DNA of 6,801 nt from Bacteroidales bacterium (GCA_016935595.1 JAFGQQ010000118.1:1-6801); one strand, 5' to 3'. Positions 1 through 6,697 are shown, counted from the first letter of the stretch. Notes: generated from the letters alone by a model not told the origin. Numbers and translations are program-made.

Positions 1-27
1 AGGGGGCTTTTCAGGATATATTAAATA

Positions 28-1080
28 TTACTTTTTAATGACAGGACGTAAGCTTCTCACAGCAGCTCCGGCTTGCCATAATTCAGATTCACGCAATTGT
101 TTTAATTCAGCTCCTAAAAGGTCTTTATAATTTGATGATCCGGTAGATTCTAATACCCTTACACATTCTTCACCCGATTTAACCCTTCTGTAAAGTTCTT
201 TAAATACTGGCATAGTGGCATCTTTAAATTTAGGCCTCCAGTCTAATGCACCTCTCTGAGCGGTTGCACTACAGTTTGAATACATCCAGTCCATACCATT
301 TTCATCAACTAACCTTATTAAACTTTGAGTTAATTCTTCAACAGTTTCGTTAAAAGCTTCACTTGGTGAATGGCCATTTTCACGAAGTACCTGATACTGA
401 GCATCCATAATACCAGCTAAAGCTCCCATCAATACACCTCTTTCACCGGTTAAATCACTAAACACCTCATTTTCAAATGTTGTTGGGAATAAATACCCGG
501 AACCAATTGCAATACCTATAGCTAAAGTCCGTTCTTCTGCCCTTCCGGTATAATCCTGGAAAATAGCATAACTTGAATTAATACCTGCGCCAGCTAAAAA
601 ATTTCTTCTTACACTTGTTCCAGAACCTTTAGGGGCAACAAGGATCACATCGACATTTGCAGGAGGAATTACACCGGTATGATCTTTATAGGTTATTGAA
701 AAACCATGAGAAAAATACAAAGCATCGCCTTCTTTTAGATGCGGTTTTAATTTAGGCCAAATTGCCCTTTGAGCCGCATCAGAAACAAGATATTGAATAA
801 TAGTAGCTTTTTCGGCTGCTTCTTCAATTGAAAACAAAGTTTTTCCAGGAACCCAGCCATCAGCAACAGCACGATCCCAATCAGATTTAAATTCAGGAGC
901 CTGACCGATAATCACATTAAAGCCATTGTCTTTCATGTTTAATGATTGTGCCGGCCCTTGAACCCCATAACCAATTACAGCTATAGTTTCATTTTTAAGA
1001 ACTTCCCGGGCTTTTTTAACCGGAAATTCTTCACGTGTTACAACATCTTCTAAAACACCACCAAAATTAATTTTTGCCAT
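28..1080 (-). CDS. ilvC: Ketol-acid reductoisomerase (NADP+), class I-like
   Basis: This enzyme isomerises and reduces 2-acetolactate or 2-aceto-2-hydroxybutyrate to the 2,3-dihydroxy acid in cytoplasmic valine/isoleucine synthesis, using NAD(P)H and Mg2+. The 350-residue protein has an N-terminal Rossmann domain with GYGVQG at residues 37-42 and the conserved stretch HGFSITYKD near 125-133. The C-terminal helical knotted domain follows, with likely metal ligands D209 and E213 in SDLTGERG, E245 and E249 in NETVEEL, and substrate-contact S271 in SATAQRG; these assignments are by motif comparison with characterised enzymes. The length is slightly above the usual 330 residues of short enzymes. 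The cofactor loop after the second strand (residues 60-68, QAPEFKSDW) lacks the arginine often seen there, so cofactor preference is uncertain. It is the last operon gene visible, 29 nt after ilvN. The stop lies 27 nt from the window edge, so further genes or a terminator could follow outside. Confidence 0.97.
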   Translation of the reverse strand: MAKINFGGVLEDVVTREEFPVKKAREVLKNETIAVIGYGVQGPAQSLNMKDNGFNVIIGQAPEFKSDWDRAVADGWVPGKTLFSIEEAAEKATIIQYLVSDAAQRAIWPKLKPHLKEGDALYFSHGFSITYKDHTGVIPPANVDVILVAPKGSGTSVRRNFLAGAGINSSYAIFQDYTGRAEERTLAIGIAIGSGYLFPTTFENEVFSDLTGERGVLMGALAGIMDAQYQVLRENGHSPSEAFNETVEELTQSLIRLVDENGMDWMYSNCSATAQRGALDWRPKFKDATMPVFKELYRRVKSGEECVRVLESTGSSNYKDLLGAELKQLRESELWQAGAAVRSLRPVIKK

Positions 1081-1109
1081 GATTAAAAATTTTTATAATT
1101 ATTAGTTTA

Positions 1110-1643
1110 TTAAATAAAATTATTATCTACTTTTTTAAGAAATTCCGATAATCGTTCAATACTTGCTTTTGTAATTGCAATTCTTCCCGACCTTGTAAAC
1201 TGAAGTACTTTAAATTCGTTCATTTCTTCGAATAAGGCTTGTGTTTCATGTTTATACCCTGTTTTTTCAATCACTGTAAAATCGGGTGTAACTTCAAGAA
1301 TACGGGCATTATGGCGACGGATCATACTTTCAATTTTATTGCTGCTGGTAACAGCCTCTGTAGGTACCTTATATAATGCAATTTCCTGATGAATTATTTC
1401 ATCATTCCTGTAATAAAAAGCACGCAACACTTCAACGTGTTTTTCAATTTGCTTGGTTACTTTTTTAACCAGGTCTTCGGTTGCCTGTATTACAATTGTA
1501 AATTTATGTACTCCCTGTAGCGCTGATGCTGAAACAGTCATGCTTTCAATATTAATATGCCTCCGGGTAAAAATAATTGTAATACGGTTTAAAACACCAA
1601 TATGGTTTTCGGTGAATACTGATATAGTAAATTCTTCTGTCAT
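1110..1643 (-). CDS. ilvN: Acetolactate synthase small (regulatory) subunit
   Basis: This is the regulatory subunit of acetohydroxyacid synthase. In the family it activates the catalytic subunit and confers valine feedback inhibition. The 177-residue protein starts with an ACT domain (about residues 5-78). N13, G16 and N31, in TENHIG and RRHINIES, match the positions that bind valine in E. coli IlvH, so feedback inhibition is likely; this is an inference from motif position. A second small domain (about 85-170) corresponds to the C-terminal domain of IlvN/IlvH. The length is close to the roughly 160-190 residues usual for bacterial small subunits. It starts 19 nt after the ilvB stop, consistent with paired expression of the two subunits from one mRNA. 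No Shine-Dalgarno sequence precedes the ATG, as is normal in Bacteroidota. The start puts the ACT domain at its expected place. Confidence 0.95.
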   Translation of the reverse strand: MTEEFTISVFTENHIGVLNRITIIFTRRHINIESMTVSASALQGVHKFTIVIQATEDLVKKVTKQIEKHVEVLRAFYYRNDEIIHQEIALYKVPTEAVTSSNKIESMIRRHNARILEVTPDFTVIEKTGYKHETQALFEEMNEFKVLQFTRSGRIAITKASIERLSEFLKKVDNNFI

Positions 1644-1662
1644 TTTAATTCAATTTAATTTA

Positions 1663-3387
1663 TTATTCATCTCCAAACATAATTTCAGAAACAGATGCTC
1701 CGGCTGGTACCATTGGAAAAACATTTGCTTCTTTTTCAATAACAGCCTCAAGTATATAAGCCCCATCATGATTTAACATCTCATGAATAGCATCATCAAG
1801 TGTAGCCCTTTCAACAACTTTCCGGCCTTTTATACCATAACCACTGGCAATAGTAATAAAATCAGGATTAGACAAATTGGTCATTGAGTATCTTTTATCG
1901 TTAAATAATTCCTGCCATTGTCTTACCATTCCAAGAAAACTATTATTCAATAATACAATTTTCACTTTAATATTTGATTGAAGGATAGTTCCAAGTTCCT
2001 GAATAGTCATCTGAAAGCCACCATCTCCAACAAAAAGTATTACCTGCTTTTCGGGACGGGCTATTTTAGCCCCAACAGAGGCTGGCAAACCGAAACCCAT
2101 TGTTCCAAGTCCGCCTGAAGTAACAACACTTCTTGAATGTTTAAACTTAAAATAGCGTGTACACATCATTTGATGTTGTCCAACATCGGTAATCATAATT
2201 GCTTCCTGCTTTGCAGCATCTGACACTTTACGAATTACTTCGCCCATTAATAACTTTCCGGTTTCAGGATAGCAGGCATTTTTTATGACGCGCTCAAATT
2301 CAATTTTATCACAATCCTTAAATTCCTGAAGCCAGCTATCATGGTTGTTTTTATTAATCTTTGCCGTTAATAATGGAAGTGTGGTTTTTACATTTCCAAT
2401 AATAGCGGCATCAACTTTCACATTTTTATTAATCTCTGAAGGATCAATGTCGAGATGAATAATTTTTGCCTGTTTGGCATATTTACTTAAATTTCCGGTT
2501 ACCCGGTCATCGAAACGCATACCAACCGCAATTAAAACATCGCATTCGTTACTTTTAATATTCGGGCCACAGTTACCGTGCATTCCAAGCATTCCAACAT
2601 TTAAAGGATGGTCTGAAGGTAATGCGGAAAGGCCAAGAATTGTCCAGCCTGCAGGAATTCCTCCTTTTTCAATGAACTTTTTTAATTCTTCTTCAGCTTT
2701 CCCAATAATTATACCTTGCCCGAACAGGATAAAAGGTTTTTTAGCATTATTTATTAGCTCAGCTGCTTTATCAATTTGCGATAAGTCAGGTGTTGGTTCA
2801 GGGATATAACTTCTTATTTTTGTACATTTTTCATATTTATAATCGAATTTACCAAACTGTGCATCTTTAGTTATATCGATTAATACCGGCCCCGGCCTTC
2901 CAGTTCCCGCAATATAAAAAGCTTTTGCAATCGCATCGGGAATATCTTCAGCCTGGGTAACCTGTAAATTCCATTTAGTAACAGGCATTGAAATACCTAC
3001 TACATCGGTTTCCTGGAAAGCATCAGAACCCAACAATGTTGAAACAACCTGCCCGGTTATACAAACCAGGGGAGTTGAATCAATCATAGCATCGGCAAGC
3101 CCTGTAATTAAATTAGTAGCTCCAGGACCGGAGGTGGCAAAAACAACTCCTGTTCTGCCTAATACACGGGCATAAGCTTGTGCAGCATGAATAGCTCCCT
3201 GCTCGTGGCGGGTTAAAAGGTGTTTTAACTGTTCCTGATATTCCATGTGAGCATCATAAATTGGCATAATCGCGCCACCCGGATATCCAAATATTTGTTC
3301 AACACCTTCATTTAATAAAGAAAGCATAACCGCCTCACCACCGGTAATGTTTTTTGCTTCTTTATATTTAATATTATCTTTTGACAT
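1663..3387 (-). CDS. ilvB: Acetolactate synthase large (catalytic) subunit, biosynthetic
   Basis: This thiamine-diphosphate enzyme condenses two pyruvates to 2-acetolactate, or pyruvate with 2-oxobutyrate to 2-aceto-2-hydroxybutyrate, the first common step of branched-chain synthesis. The 574 residues are the full usual length. The N-terminal pyrimidine-binding domain carries GYPGGAIMPIYD (34-45) and the catalytic glutamate E62 in TRHEQGA. The central FAD-binding domain contains RFDDRVTG (291-298). The C-terminal ThDP domain has the GDG...NN metal/diphosphate motif (GDG 454-456, NN 481-482) followed by MVRQWQ (487-492). The FAD-type central domain, MVRQWQ and the adjacent ilvN identify the anabolic enzyme rather than a catabolic acetolactate synthase, pyruvate oxidase or glyoxylate carboligase. 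It is the second operon gene, separated from ilvD by 54 nt of 8-bp repeats. The symbol follows common usage; ilvI or ilvG would be equally valid for this family. Confidence 0.96.
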   Translation of the reverse strand: MSKDNIKYKEAKNITGGEAVMLSLLNEGVEQIFGYPGGAIMPIYDAHMEYQEQLKHLLTRHEQGAIHAAQAYARVLGRTGVVFATSGPGATNLITGLADAMIDSTPLVCITGQVVSTLLGSDAFQETDVVGISMPVTKWNLQVTQAEDIPDAIAKAFYIAGTGRPGPVLIDITKDAQFGKFDYKYEKCTKIRSYIPEPTPDLSQIDKAAELINNAKKPFILFGQGIIIGKAEEELKKFIEKGGIPAGWTILGLSALPSDHPLNVGMLGMHGNCGPNIKSNECDVLIAVGMRFDDRVTGNLSKYAKQAKIIHLDIDPSEINKNVKVDAAIIGNVKTTLPLLTAKINKNNHDSWLQEFKDCDKIEFERVIKNACYPETGKLLMGEVIRKVSDAAKQEAIMITDVGQHQMMCTRYFKFKHSRSVVTSGGLGTMGFGLPASVGAKIARPEKQVILFVGDGGFQMTIQELGTILQSNIKVKIVLLNNSFLGMVRQWQELFNDKRYSMTNLSNPDFITIASGYGIKGRKVVERATLDDAIHEMLNHDGAYILEAVIEKEANVFPMVPAGASVSEIMFGDE

Positions 3388-3400
3388 ACTATATTAAGAT

Positions 3401-3432
3401 TTATTGAATTATTGAATTTTTGAATTTTTGAA
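3401..3432. repeat. Tandem 8-bp repeat in the ilvD-ilvB spacer
   Basis: Four exact-register 8-bp units follow one another: TTATTGAA twice, then TTTTTGAA twice, with a degenerate TTATTTTA after them at 3433-3440. They fill over half of the 54-nt gap between the ilvD stop and the ilvB ATG and end 13 nt upstream of that ATG. On the transcript the units read as A/U-rich TTCAAAAA or TTCAATAA. The repeat is read directly from the sequence. Possible roles (an unstructured ribosome landing zone, or only slippage-generated filler) are inference. Confidence 0.85.
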
Positions 3433-3441
3433 TTATTTTAA

Positions 3442-5277
3442 TCAGATAATACGAACTGCGCCCATATCGGCAGAAGAGACTAAGCTGGCGTAAGCCTGCA
3501 GCGCTTTAGAAACCTTCCGGTTTCTTTTCTGTGGCTTAAACGCCTTTTCTCCCTTTGCTTTTTCTATTTCAATTCTTTTATTTATATCTTGTTCCGAAAG
3601 TAAAACATTAATCTTTCTTTCAGGAATATTTATTTCAATTTCATCGTTGTTCTGAATAATTGCGATTGCCCCTCCACCGGCTGCCTCTGGTGAAATATGG
3701 CCTATTGACAAACCTGATGTGCCACCTGAGAACCTTCCATCGGTAATTAAAGCACAAGCTTTATCGAGTTTTTTCGATTTTATATAGGAAGTAGGATATA
3801 ACATTTCCTGCATCCCCGGCCCTCCTTTGGGCCCTTCATAACGAATAACAACAACATCACCTGCTTTAATCTCACCACTTAAAATACCATCACAAGCAGC
3901 GTCCTGCGACTCGAATACTTTTGCACTCCCTTTAAAAGTTAGTACCGATTTATCAACACCGGCAGTTTTAACAATGCAACCTTTTTCGGCTATATTTCCA
4001 AAAAGCACTGCCAGTCCGCCATCAGGACTATAACAATTAGCAATATTCCTGATGCAGCCTTTTTCACGATCGGTATCAAGTTCCCTGTATTTATTGTCCT
4101 GAGAACCCAATTCGAGATTACGCGGTAAAATACCCGGTGCACTCCTGTAATTATCCTCAGCTTCCTCACAACGGTTGGGACTTAAAATATCAAATTTATC
4201 AAGGGCTTCGCCCAAAGTTTTAAAATCAATCCTGTGAACTTTTGTATCGATTAAACCAGCCCTGTTAAGTTCAGCCATAATTGATAAAATACCACCGGCA
4301 CGGTTAACATCCTGTAAGTGATAATGTGAGCTCGGCGCTACTTTACATAAAACAGGAACCTTTTTTGAAAGCATATCAATATCTTTCATCGTAAAATCAA
4401 CATCAGCTTCGTGGGCGATGGCAAGTAAATGCAGAACTGTGTTGGTTGAGCCTCCCATAGCAATGTCGAGGGTCATAGCATTTAAAAATGCTTGTTTGGT
4501 TGCAATAGAAAGAGGCAAAACCGAATCATCACCTTTATAATAGTATTTTTCGGTAATATCAATAATTGTATTTGCTGCCTTATCGAATAATTTTTTTCGG
4601 TTTTTATGAGTAGCAACAATAGTACCGTTTCCAGGCAATGCCAGTCCTATTGCTTCATTCAGGCAATTCATAGAATTGGCAGTAAACATGCCTGAACATG
4701 ATCCACAGGTTGGACAGGCATTTTTTTCAACTTCATCGAGGTATTTTTCATCAACTGATTCATCGCCGGCCAAAACCATTGCATCAATTAAATCGAGATA
4801 ACGATCACCAAACTTACCGGCTTCCATTGGCCCCCCGGAAACAAATACAGTAGGTATATTAAGCCGCATAGCAGCCATTAACATTCCTGGCGTAATTTTA
4901 TCACAGTTGCTTATACAAATTAAAGCATCGGCCATGTGGGCATTACACATGTACTCAACACTGTCGGCAATTAAATCGCGCGAAGGAAGGGAATATAACA
5001 TACCGTCATGGCCCATAGCAATACCATCATCAATTGCAATGGTATTAAACTCAGCTGCAAACCATCCATGAGCTTCGATCATTTTCTTAATCTCCTGTCC
5101 AATAGTATGCAGGTGAACATGCCCCGGAACAAACTGGGTGAAGGAATTTGCAATAGCTATAACAGGTTTACCAATCTGTTCTTCTTTCATGCCATTTGCA
5201 CGCCAAAGGCTCCTGGCACCGGCCATTCTGCGGCCCTGAGTTGTTGTATGGCTACGTAAGGTATTTCTCATTTCCAT
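3442..5277 (-). CDS. ilvD: Dihydroxy-acid dehydratase, E. coli-like Fe-S type
   Basis: This enzyme dehydrates 2,3-dihydroxy-isovalerate and 2,3-dihydroxy-3-methylvalerate to the 2-oxo acids that are transaminated to valine and isoleucine; the valine precursor also feeds leucine synthesis. The 611-residue protein has the full family length. Cluster cysteines are visible as C125 in [10 protein letters not shown] and C188/C191/C194 in [17 protein letters not shown] (513-519) and the following [11 protein letters not shown] mark the C-terminal active-site region. The N-terminal segment reads [11 protein letters not shown] (43-53) with no cysteine, like E. coli IlvD, whose [4Fe-4S] cluster is oxygen-labile, and unlike the [2Fe-2S] plant or mycobacterial type. 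The cluster type here is an inference. It is the first structural gene of the operon, just below the attenuator. Met3 is a possible alternative start; homologues differ at the extreme N-terminus, so the choice is not decisive. 6-phosphogluconate dehydratase (Edd) is a paralogue, excluded by context and length. Confidence 0.96.
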   Translation of the reverse strand: MEMRNTLRSHTTTQGRRMAGARSLWRANGMKEEQIGKPVIAIANSFTQFVPGHVHLHTIGQEIKKMIEAHGWFAAEFNTIAIDDGIAMGHDGMLYSLPSRDLIADSVEYMCNAHMADALICISNCDKITPGMLMAAMRLNIPTVFVSGGPMEAGKFGDRYLDLIDAMVLAGDESVDEKYLDEVEKNACPTCGSCSGMFTANSMNCLNEAIGLALPGNGTIVATHKNRKKLFDKAANTIIDITEKYYYKGDDSVLPLSIATKQAFLNAMTLDIAMGGSTNTVLHLLAIAHEADVDFTMKDIDMLSKKVPVLCKVAPSSHYHLQDVNRAGGILSIMAELNRAGLIDTKVHRIDFKTLGEALDKFDILSPNRCEEAEDNYRSAPGILPRNLELGSQDNKYRELDTDREKGCIRNIANCYSPDGGLAVLFGNIAEKGCIVKTAGVDKSVLTFKGSAKVFESQDAACDGILSGEIKAGDVVVIRYEGPKGGPGMQEMLYPTSYIKSKKLDKACALITDGRFSGGTSGLSIGHISPEAAGGGAIAIIQNNDEIEINIPERKINVLLSEQDINKRIEIEKAKGEKAFKPQKRNRKVSKALQAYASLVSSADMGAVRII

Positions 5278-5291
5278 TACTAATTATTTTT

Positions 5292-5326
5292 TAAATTAAA
5301 AAAGCCACCCTCGTTTGAGAATGGCT
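5292..5326 (-). terminator. Intrinsic terminator of the ilv attenuator (3:4 hairpin)
   Basis: On the minus-strand RNA, AGCCAUUCUC (5317-5326) pairs with GAGGGUGGCU (5303-5312) across an AAAC loop, giving 10 pairs of which two are G-U. A U-run (5298-5303), then AAUUU, follows directly. The two wobble pairs would be C-A mismatches in plus-strand RNA, so the structure is built for the ilv transcript. It lies after the leader ORF and ends about 14 nt before the ilvD ATG, so termination here would keep the operon silent. This is a standard rho-independent terminator shape in an attenuator position. Confidence 0.87.
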
Positions 5327-5361
5327 CTGTTATATTTTTTGTGTATTAATACACCATTCCC
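5317..5361 (-). promoter_or_regulatory. Antiterminator (2:3 pairing) of the ilv attenuator
   Basis: RNA GGGAAUGG (5354-5361) pairs over 8 bp, with one G-U, with CCAUUCUC (5317-5324). CCAUUCUC is the 5' arm of the terminator, so the two structures exclude each other. The enclosed 29-nt loop contains a perfect 14-bp palindrome (GTGTATTAATACAC, 5341-5354) that can form its own small hairpin. UGU at 5351-5353 could alternatively extend the stem by pairing with ACA at 5328-5330. The complementarity is seen directly; the antitermination role is inferred from the classical his/ilv/thr attenuation scheme. Confidence 0.75.
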
Positions 5362-5403
5362 TTTAAGTCAGTTTGACAACGACAACGACAACGACTAAAA
5401 GGA
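5358..5403 (-). promoter_or_regulatory. Anti-antiterminator (1:2 stem) within the leader ORF
   Basis: RNA UCCUUUUAGUC (5393-5403), covering the Leu codons and the first Val codon, pairs with GACUUAAAGGGA (5358-5369), which spans the end and stop codon of the leader ORF. This gives 11 pairs with one G-U and one bulged U. The other six Val codons sit in the loop. The stem uses GGGA (5358-5361), which the antiterminator also needs, so 1:2 formation would favour the downstream terminator. A ribosome stalled at the Val codons would cover segment 1 and free segment 2. The regulatory role is inference from geometry. Confidence 0.62.
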
Positions 5404-5422
5404 TGATGTTCAATATTTTCAT
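5363..5422 (-). CDS. ilvL: ilv operon leader peptide (attenuator ORF), 19 aa
   Basis: The short ORF encodes MKILNIILLVVVVVVVKLT and ends with TAA. Of its 19 residues, 14 are branched-chain: three Ile (ATA, ATC, ATC), four Leu (TTG, CTT, TTA, CTG) and seven consecutive Val codons alternating GTC and GTT. Such a run directly upstream of a branched-chain operon, and directly before a terminator/antiterminator pair, is the hallmark of translation-coupled attenuation as in enterobacterial ilvGMEDA and ilvBN leaders. Low charged tRNA-Val, -Leu or -Ile would stall the ribosome over segment 1 and allow antitermination. Full translation to the stop would cover segment 2 and allow termination. The ATG lies about 20 nt downstream of the predicted transcription start, without a Shine-Dalgarno sequence. 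The peptide itself probably has no function beyond being translated. A short hydrophobic membrane peptide is the alternative, but the position argues strongly against it. The symbol is given by analogy. Confidence 0.88.
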   Translation of the reverse strand: MKILNIILLVVVVVVVKLT

Positions 5423-5447
5423 AAAACCAAAATTAGTTTTCAGTCCA

Positions 5448-5478
5448 CAAAAATAGTAATATTTAATTTAGAACAAAA
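5448..5478 (-). promoter_or_regulatory. Predicted Bacteroidota-type promoter of the ilv operon
   Basis: On the minus strand, TATTTTTG (5448-5455) matches the Bacteroidota -7 consensus TAnnTTTG. TTTTG (5474-5478) lies 18 nt upstream and fits the -33 TTG element, within the spacing range reported for this phylum. Transcription would start near 5441-5443, giving a leader of about 20 nt before the leader-peptide ATG and an attenuated RNA of roughly 145 nt ending near 5298. The motif match is seen directly; activity is inference. The AT-richness of the region raises the chance of a random match. Confidence 0.6.
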
Positions 5479-5582
5479 CATTTTTTTTTAAAATATCACT
5501 TTTTTTGTATAAAAATCGTGAAATTAAAGGAACAAAAATATATTTTATCGTACATACAACAAAAATTTAATTTAAAAATTCG

Positions 5583-5590
5583 TAGTTTAG
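5583..5590 (+). promoter_or_regulatory. Weak candidate -7 element for the receiver-ATPase gene
   Basis: TAGTTTAG matches seven of the eight positions of the Bacteroidota TAnnTTTG -7 element and lies 19 nt before the ATG at 5610. No TTG is found at the expected upstream spacing, so support is weak. The rest of the 187-nt divergent intergenic region (5423-5609) is very AT-rich, and apart from the ilv promoter I see no other feature in it. Confidence 0.22.
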
Positions 5591-5609
5591 TGCGCCATAA
5601 ATAATTAGT

Positions 5610-6515
5610 ATGACTAATAATAATCATTTCCATTTTAAAATATTAATTGTTGAAGACGACCTGCTTTTCAGGACTTATGTTAAAAACATAATAAAATCGT
5701 TGGGTTATGACTGTATTGAAGCTGAAAATGGCAAGAAAGGGCTTGAACAATTTATGGCTGAAAAACCTCACCTGATTATAAGCGACATACAAATGCCCGG
5801 CATGAGCGGAATTGAGATGCTTCAAAAAATAAGGGAAATGAAATCGGAAGTTATTTTTGTGGTAATGACCTTTTTCGATTCGGAAGAGTGGGCTATTAAA
5901 GCGCTGAACGCAGGCGCCAATAACTATCTGAAAAAACCCATCAATAAAGATAAACTTGTTCATTTACTTAAAAAATATTATACCATTGCGCAGAGCAGGA
6001 CAGCCTCGCGGGATATAAATAACATGATTGTTAACAAAGAGTTTGTCCTGAAATTTAAAAGCAGCATTGAAGTTGTTCCTGTAATTGTAGAATACCTGAT
6101 AAAAGAAAGCGGTATTGCCAATTATATGATGAACACAGCAGGTATTGAACTTGGACTTAATGAAATAATTACCAATTCGGTTGAGCATGGTAACCTGGGT
6201 ATTACTTATGATGAAAAATCGAATGCATTAAATAAAGGGACATACGAAAAATTATATATTGAAAGGCTTACAAATAATATTCTTTCGGAAAAATCGGTTA
6301 CTATTAAATTTAAAACAGACGAAAAACATTTTGAATGGGAAATAACTGATGAAGGTGAAGGGTTTGAATGGAAAAAAGTACCCGACCCGATTGTGGAAGA
6401 TAATAAAGAGGGGTTTCATGGAAGGGGAATATTTTTAAGCCGTTTCCAGTTTGACGAGATGGAATATCTCGGTAAAGGAAATATTGTAAAGTTACGGAAG
6501 TATAAAAAAGAATAA
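5610..6515 (+). CDS. Response regulator receiver fused to RsbW-like ATPase (serine-kinase type)
   Basis: This is a 301-residue cytoplasmic signalling protein. Residues 9-125 form a CheY-like receiver with acidic pocket E15/D16/D17 (VEDD), phosphoacceptor D59 in ISDIQMPG, T87 and K109 in LKKP, so it should be phosphorylated by a histidine kinase not present here. After a linker, residues about 150-297 form a GHKL ATPase of the HATPase_c_2 (RsbW/SpoIIAB) class: N-box ELGLNEIITNSVEHGN (180-195), G1 box DEGEGF (247-252) and G2 box GFHGRGIFL (268-276). No phospho-accepting histidine domain (HisKA) and no PP2C domain are present. A segment of about 30 residues (199-228) separates the N-box from the following strand. 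By family knowledge such ATPases phosphorylate anti-anti-sigma (STAS) proteins in partner switching; that target is an inference. It is transcribed divergently from the ilv operon, with no sign of functional linkage. DNA binding is unlikely because no helix-turn-helix output domain is visible. Confidence 0.9.
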   Translation: MTNNNHFHFKILIVEDDLLFRTYVKNIIKSLGYDCIEAENGKKGLEQFMAEKPHLIISDIQMPGMSGIEMLQKIREMKSEVIFVVMTFFDSEEWAIKALNAGANNYLKKPINKDKLVHLLKKYYTIAQSRTASRDINNMIVNKEFVLKFKSSIEVVPVIVEYLIKESGIANYMMNTAGIELGLNEIITNSVEHGNLGITYDEKSNALNKGTYEKLYIERLTNNILSEKSVTIKFKTDEKHFEWEITDEGEGFEWKKVPDPIVEDNKEGFHGRGIFLSRFQFDEMEYLGKGNIVKLRKYKKE

Positions 6516-6524
6516 AGTGTTTTT

Positions 6525-6562
6525 GATATAACTGCGCGGACTTGCAGTTCGTGCTTTATATC
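6525..6562 (+). repeat. REP-like inverted repeat, copy 1
   Basis: A two-tier palindrome starts 10 nt after the receiver-ATPase stop. The outer arms GATATAA (6525-6531) and TTATATC (6556-6562) enclose an inner stem, GCGCGGAC (6534-6541) with GTTCGTGC (6547-6554), around a TTGCA loop. The inner stem has two G-U pairs as plus-strand RNA. No U-run follows, so it is not a textbook terminator, though it could protect the 3' end of the mRNA. Its core GGACTTGCAGTTCGTG recurs at 6741-6756. Confidence 0.65.
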
Positions 6563-6649
6563 CAAAAATAACATTAAAAATCATTGCTGTCTGGTAAAAA
6601 AGGATATTAACCCGTAAAACACAGAATATTTAATTTTTAATAACAGGCC

Positions 6650-6662
6650 GCCTCTTTGAGGC
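6650..6662. repeat. Short inverted repeat GCCTC-TTT-GAGGC
   Basis: A 5-bp perfect stem with a triloop is followed on the plus strand by TTAATTTATTT. It could act as a weak terminator for the upstream plus-strand gene, but it is 134 nt beyond the stop and the U-tract is interrupted. Its neighbours are other small palindromes, so a dispersed-repeat origin is equally likely. Confidence 0.4.
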
Positions 6663-6697
6663 TTAATTTATTTGTGCAACCTTTACAACAAACAGAA

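Noticed and set aside
1..27. Possible terminator after ilvC
   Set aside because: Only 27 nt are available and no inverted repeat followed by a U-run on the minus strand is visible; the operon may continue beyond the edge.
1453..1776. Plus-strand open frame of 107 codons opposite ilvN/ilvB
   Set aside because: It lies antisense to well-conserved genes, crosses their junction and shows no recognisable protein features.
2474..2809. Plus-strand open frame of 111 codons opposite ilvB
   Set aside because: Fully antisense to the conserved central domain of ilvB, with no domain or start context.
5278..5447. T-box or other tRNA/ligand-binding riboswitch in the ilvD leader
   Set aside because: No T-box consensus or large conserved aptamer is visible; the short Val/Leu/Ile-rich ORF explains the terminator/antiterminator pair more simply.
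5643..6188. Two minus-strand open frames opposite the receiver-ATPase gene
   Set aside because: The plus-strand frame carries intact receiver and ATPase motifs across the whole interval; the minus frames are composition shadows.
6525..6562. Hairpin just after the receiver-ATPase stop as an intrinsic terminator
   Set aside because: The stem is good but it is followed by CAAAAATAAC rather than a U-run, and its core recurs downstream, so a REP-like repeat fits better.
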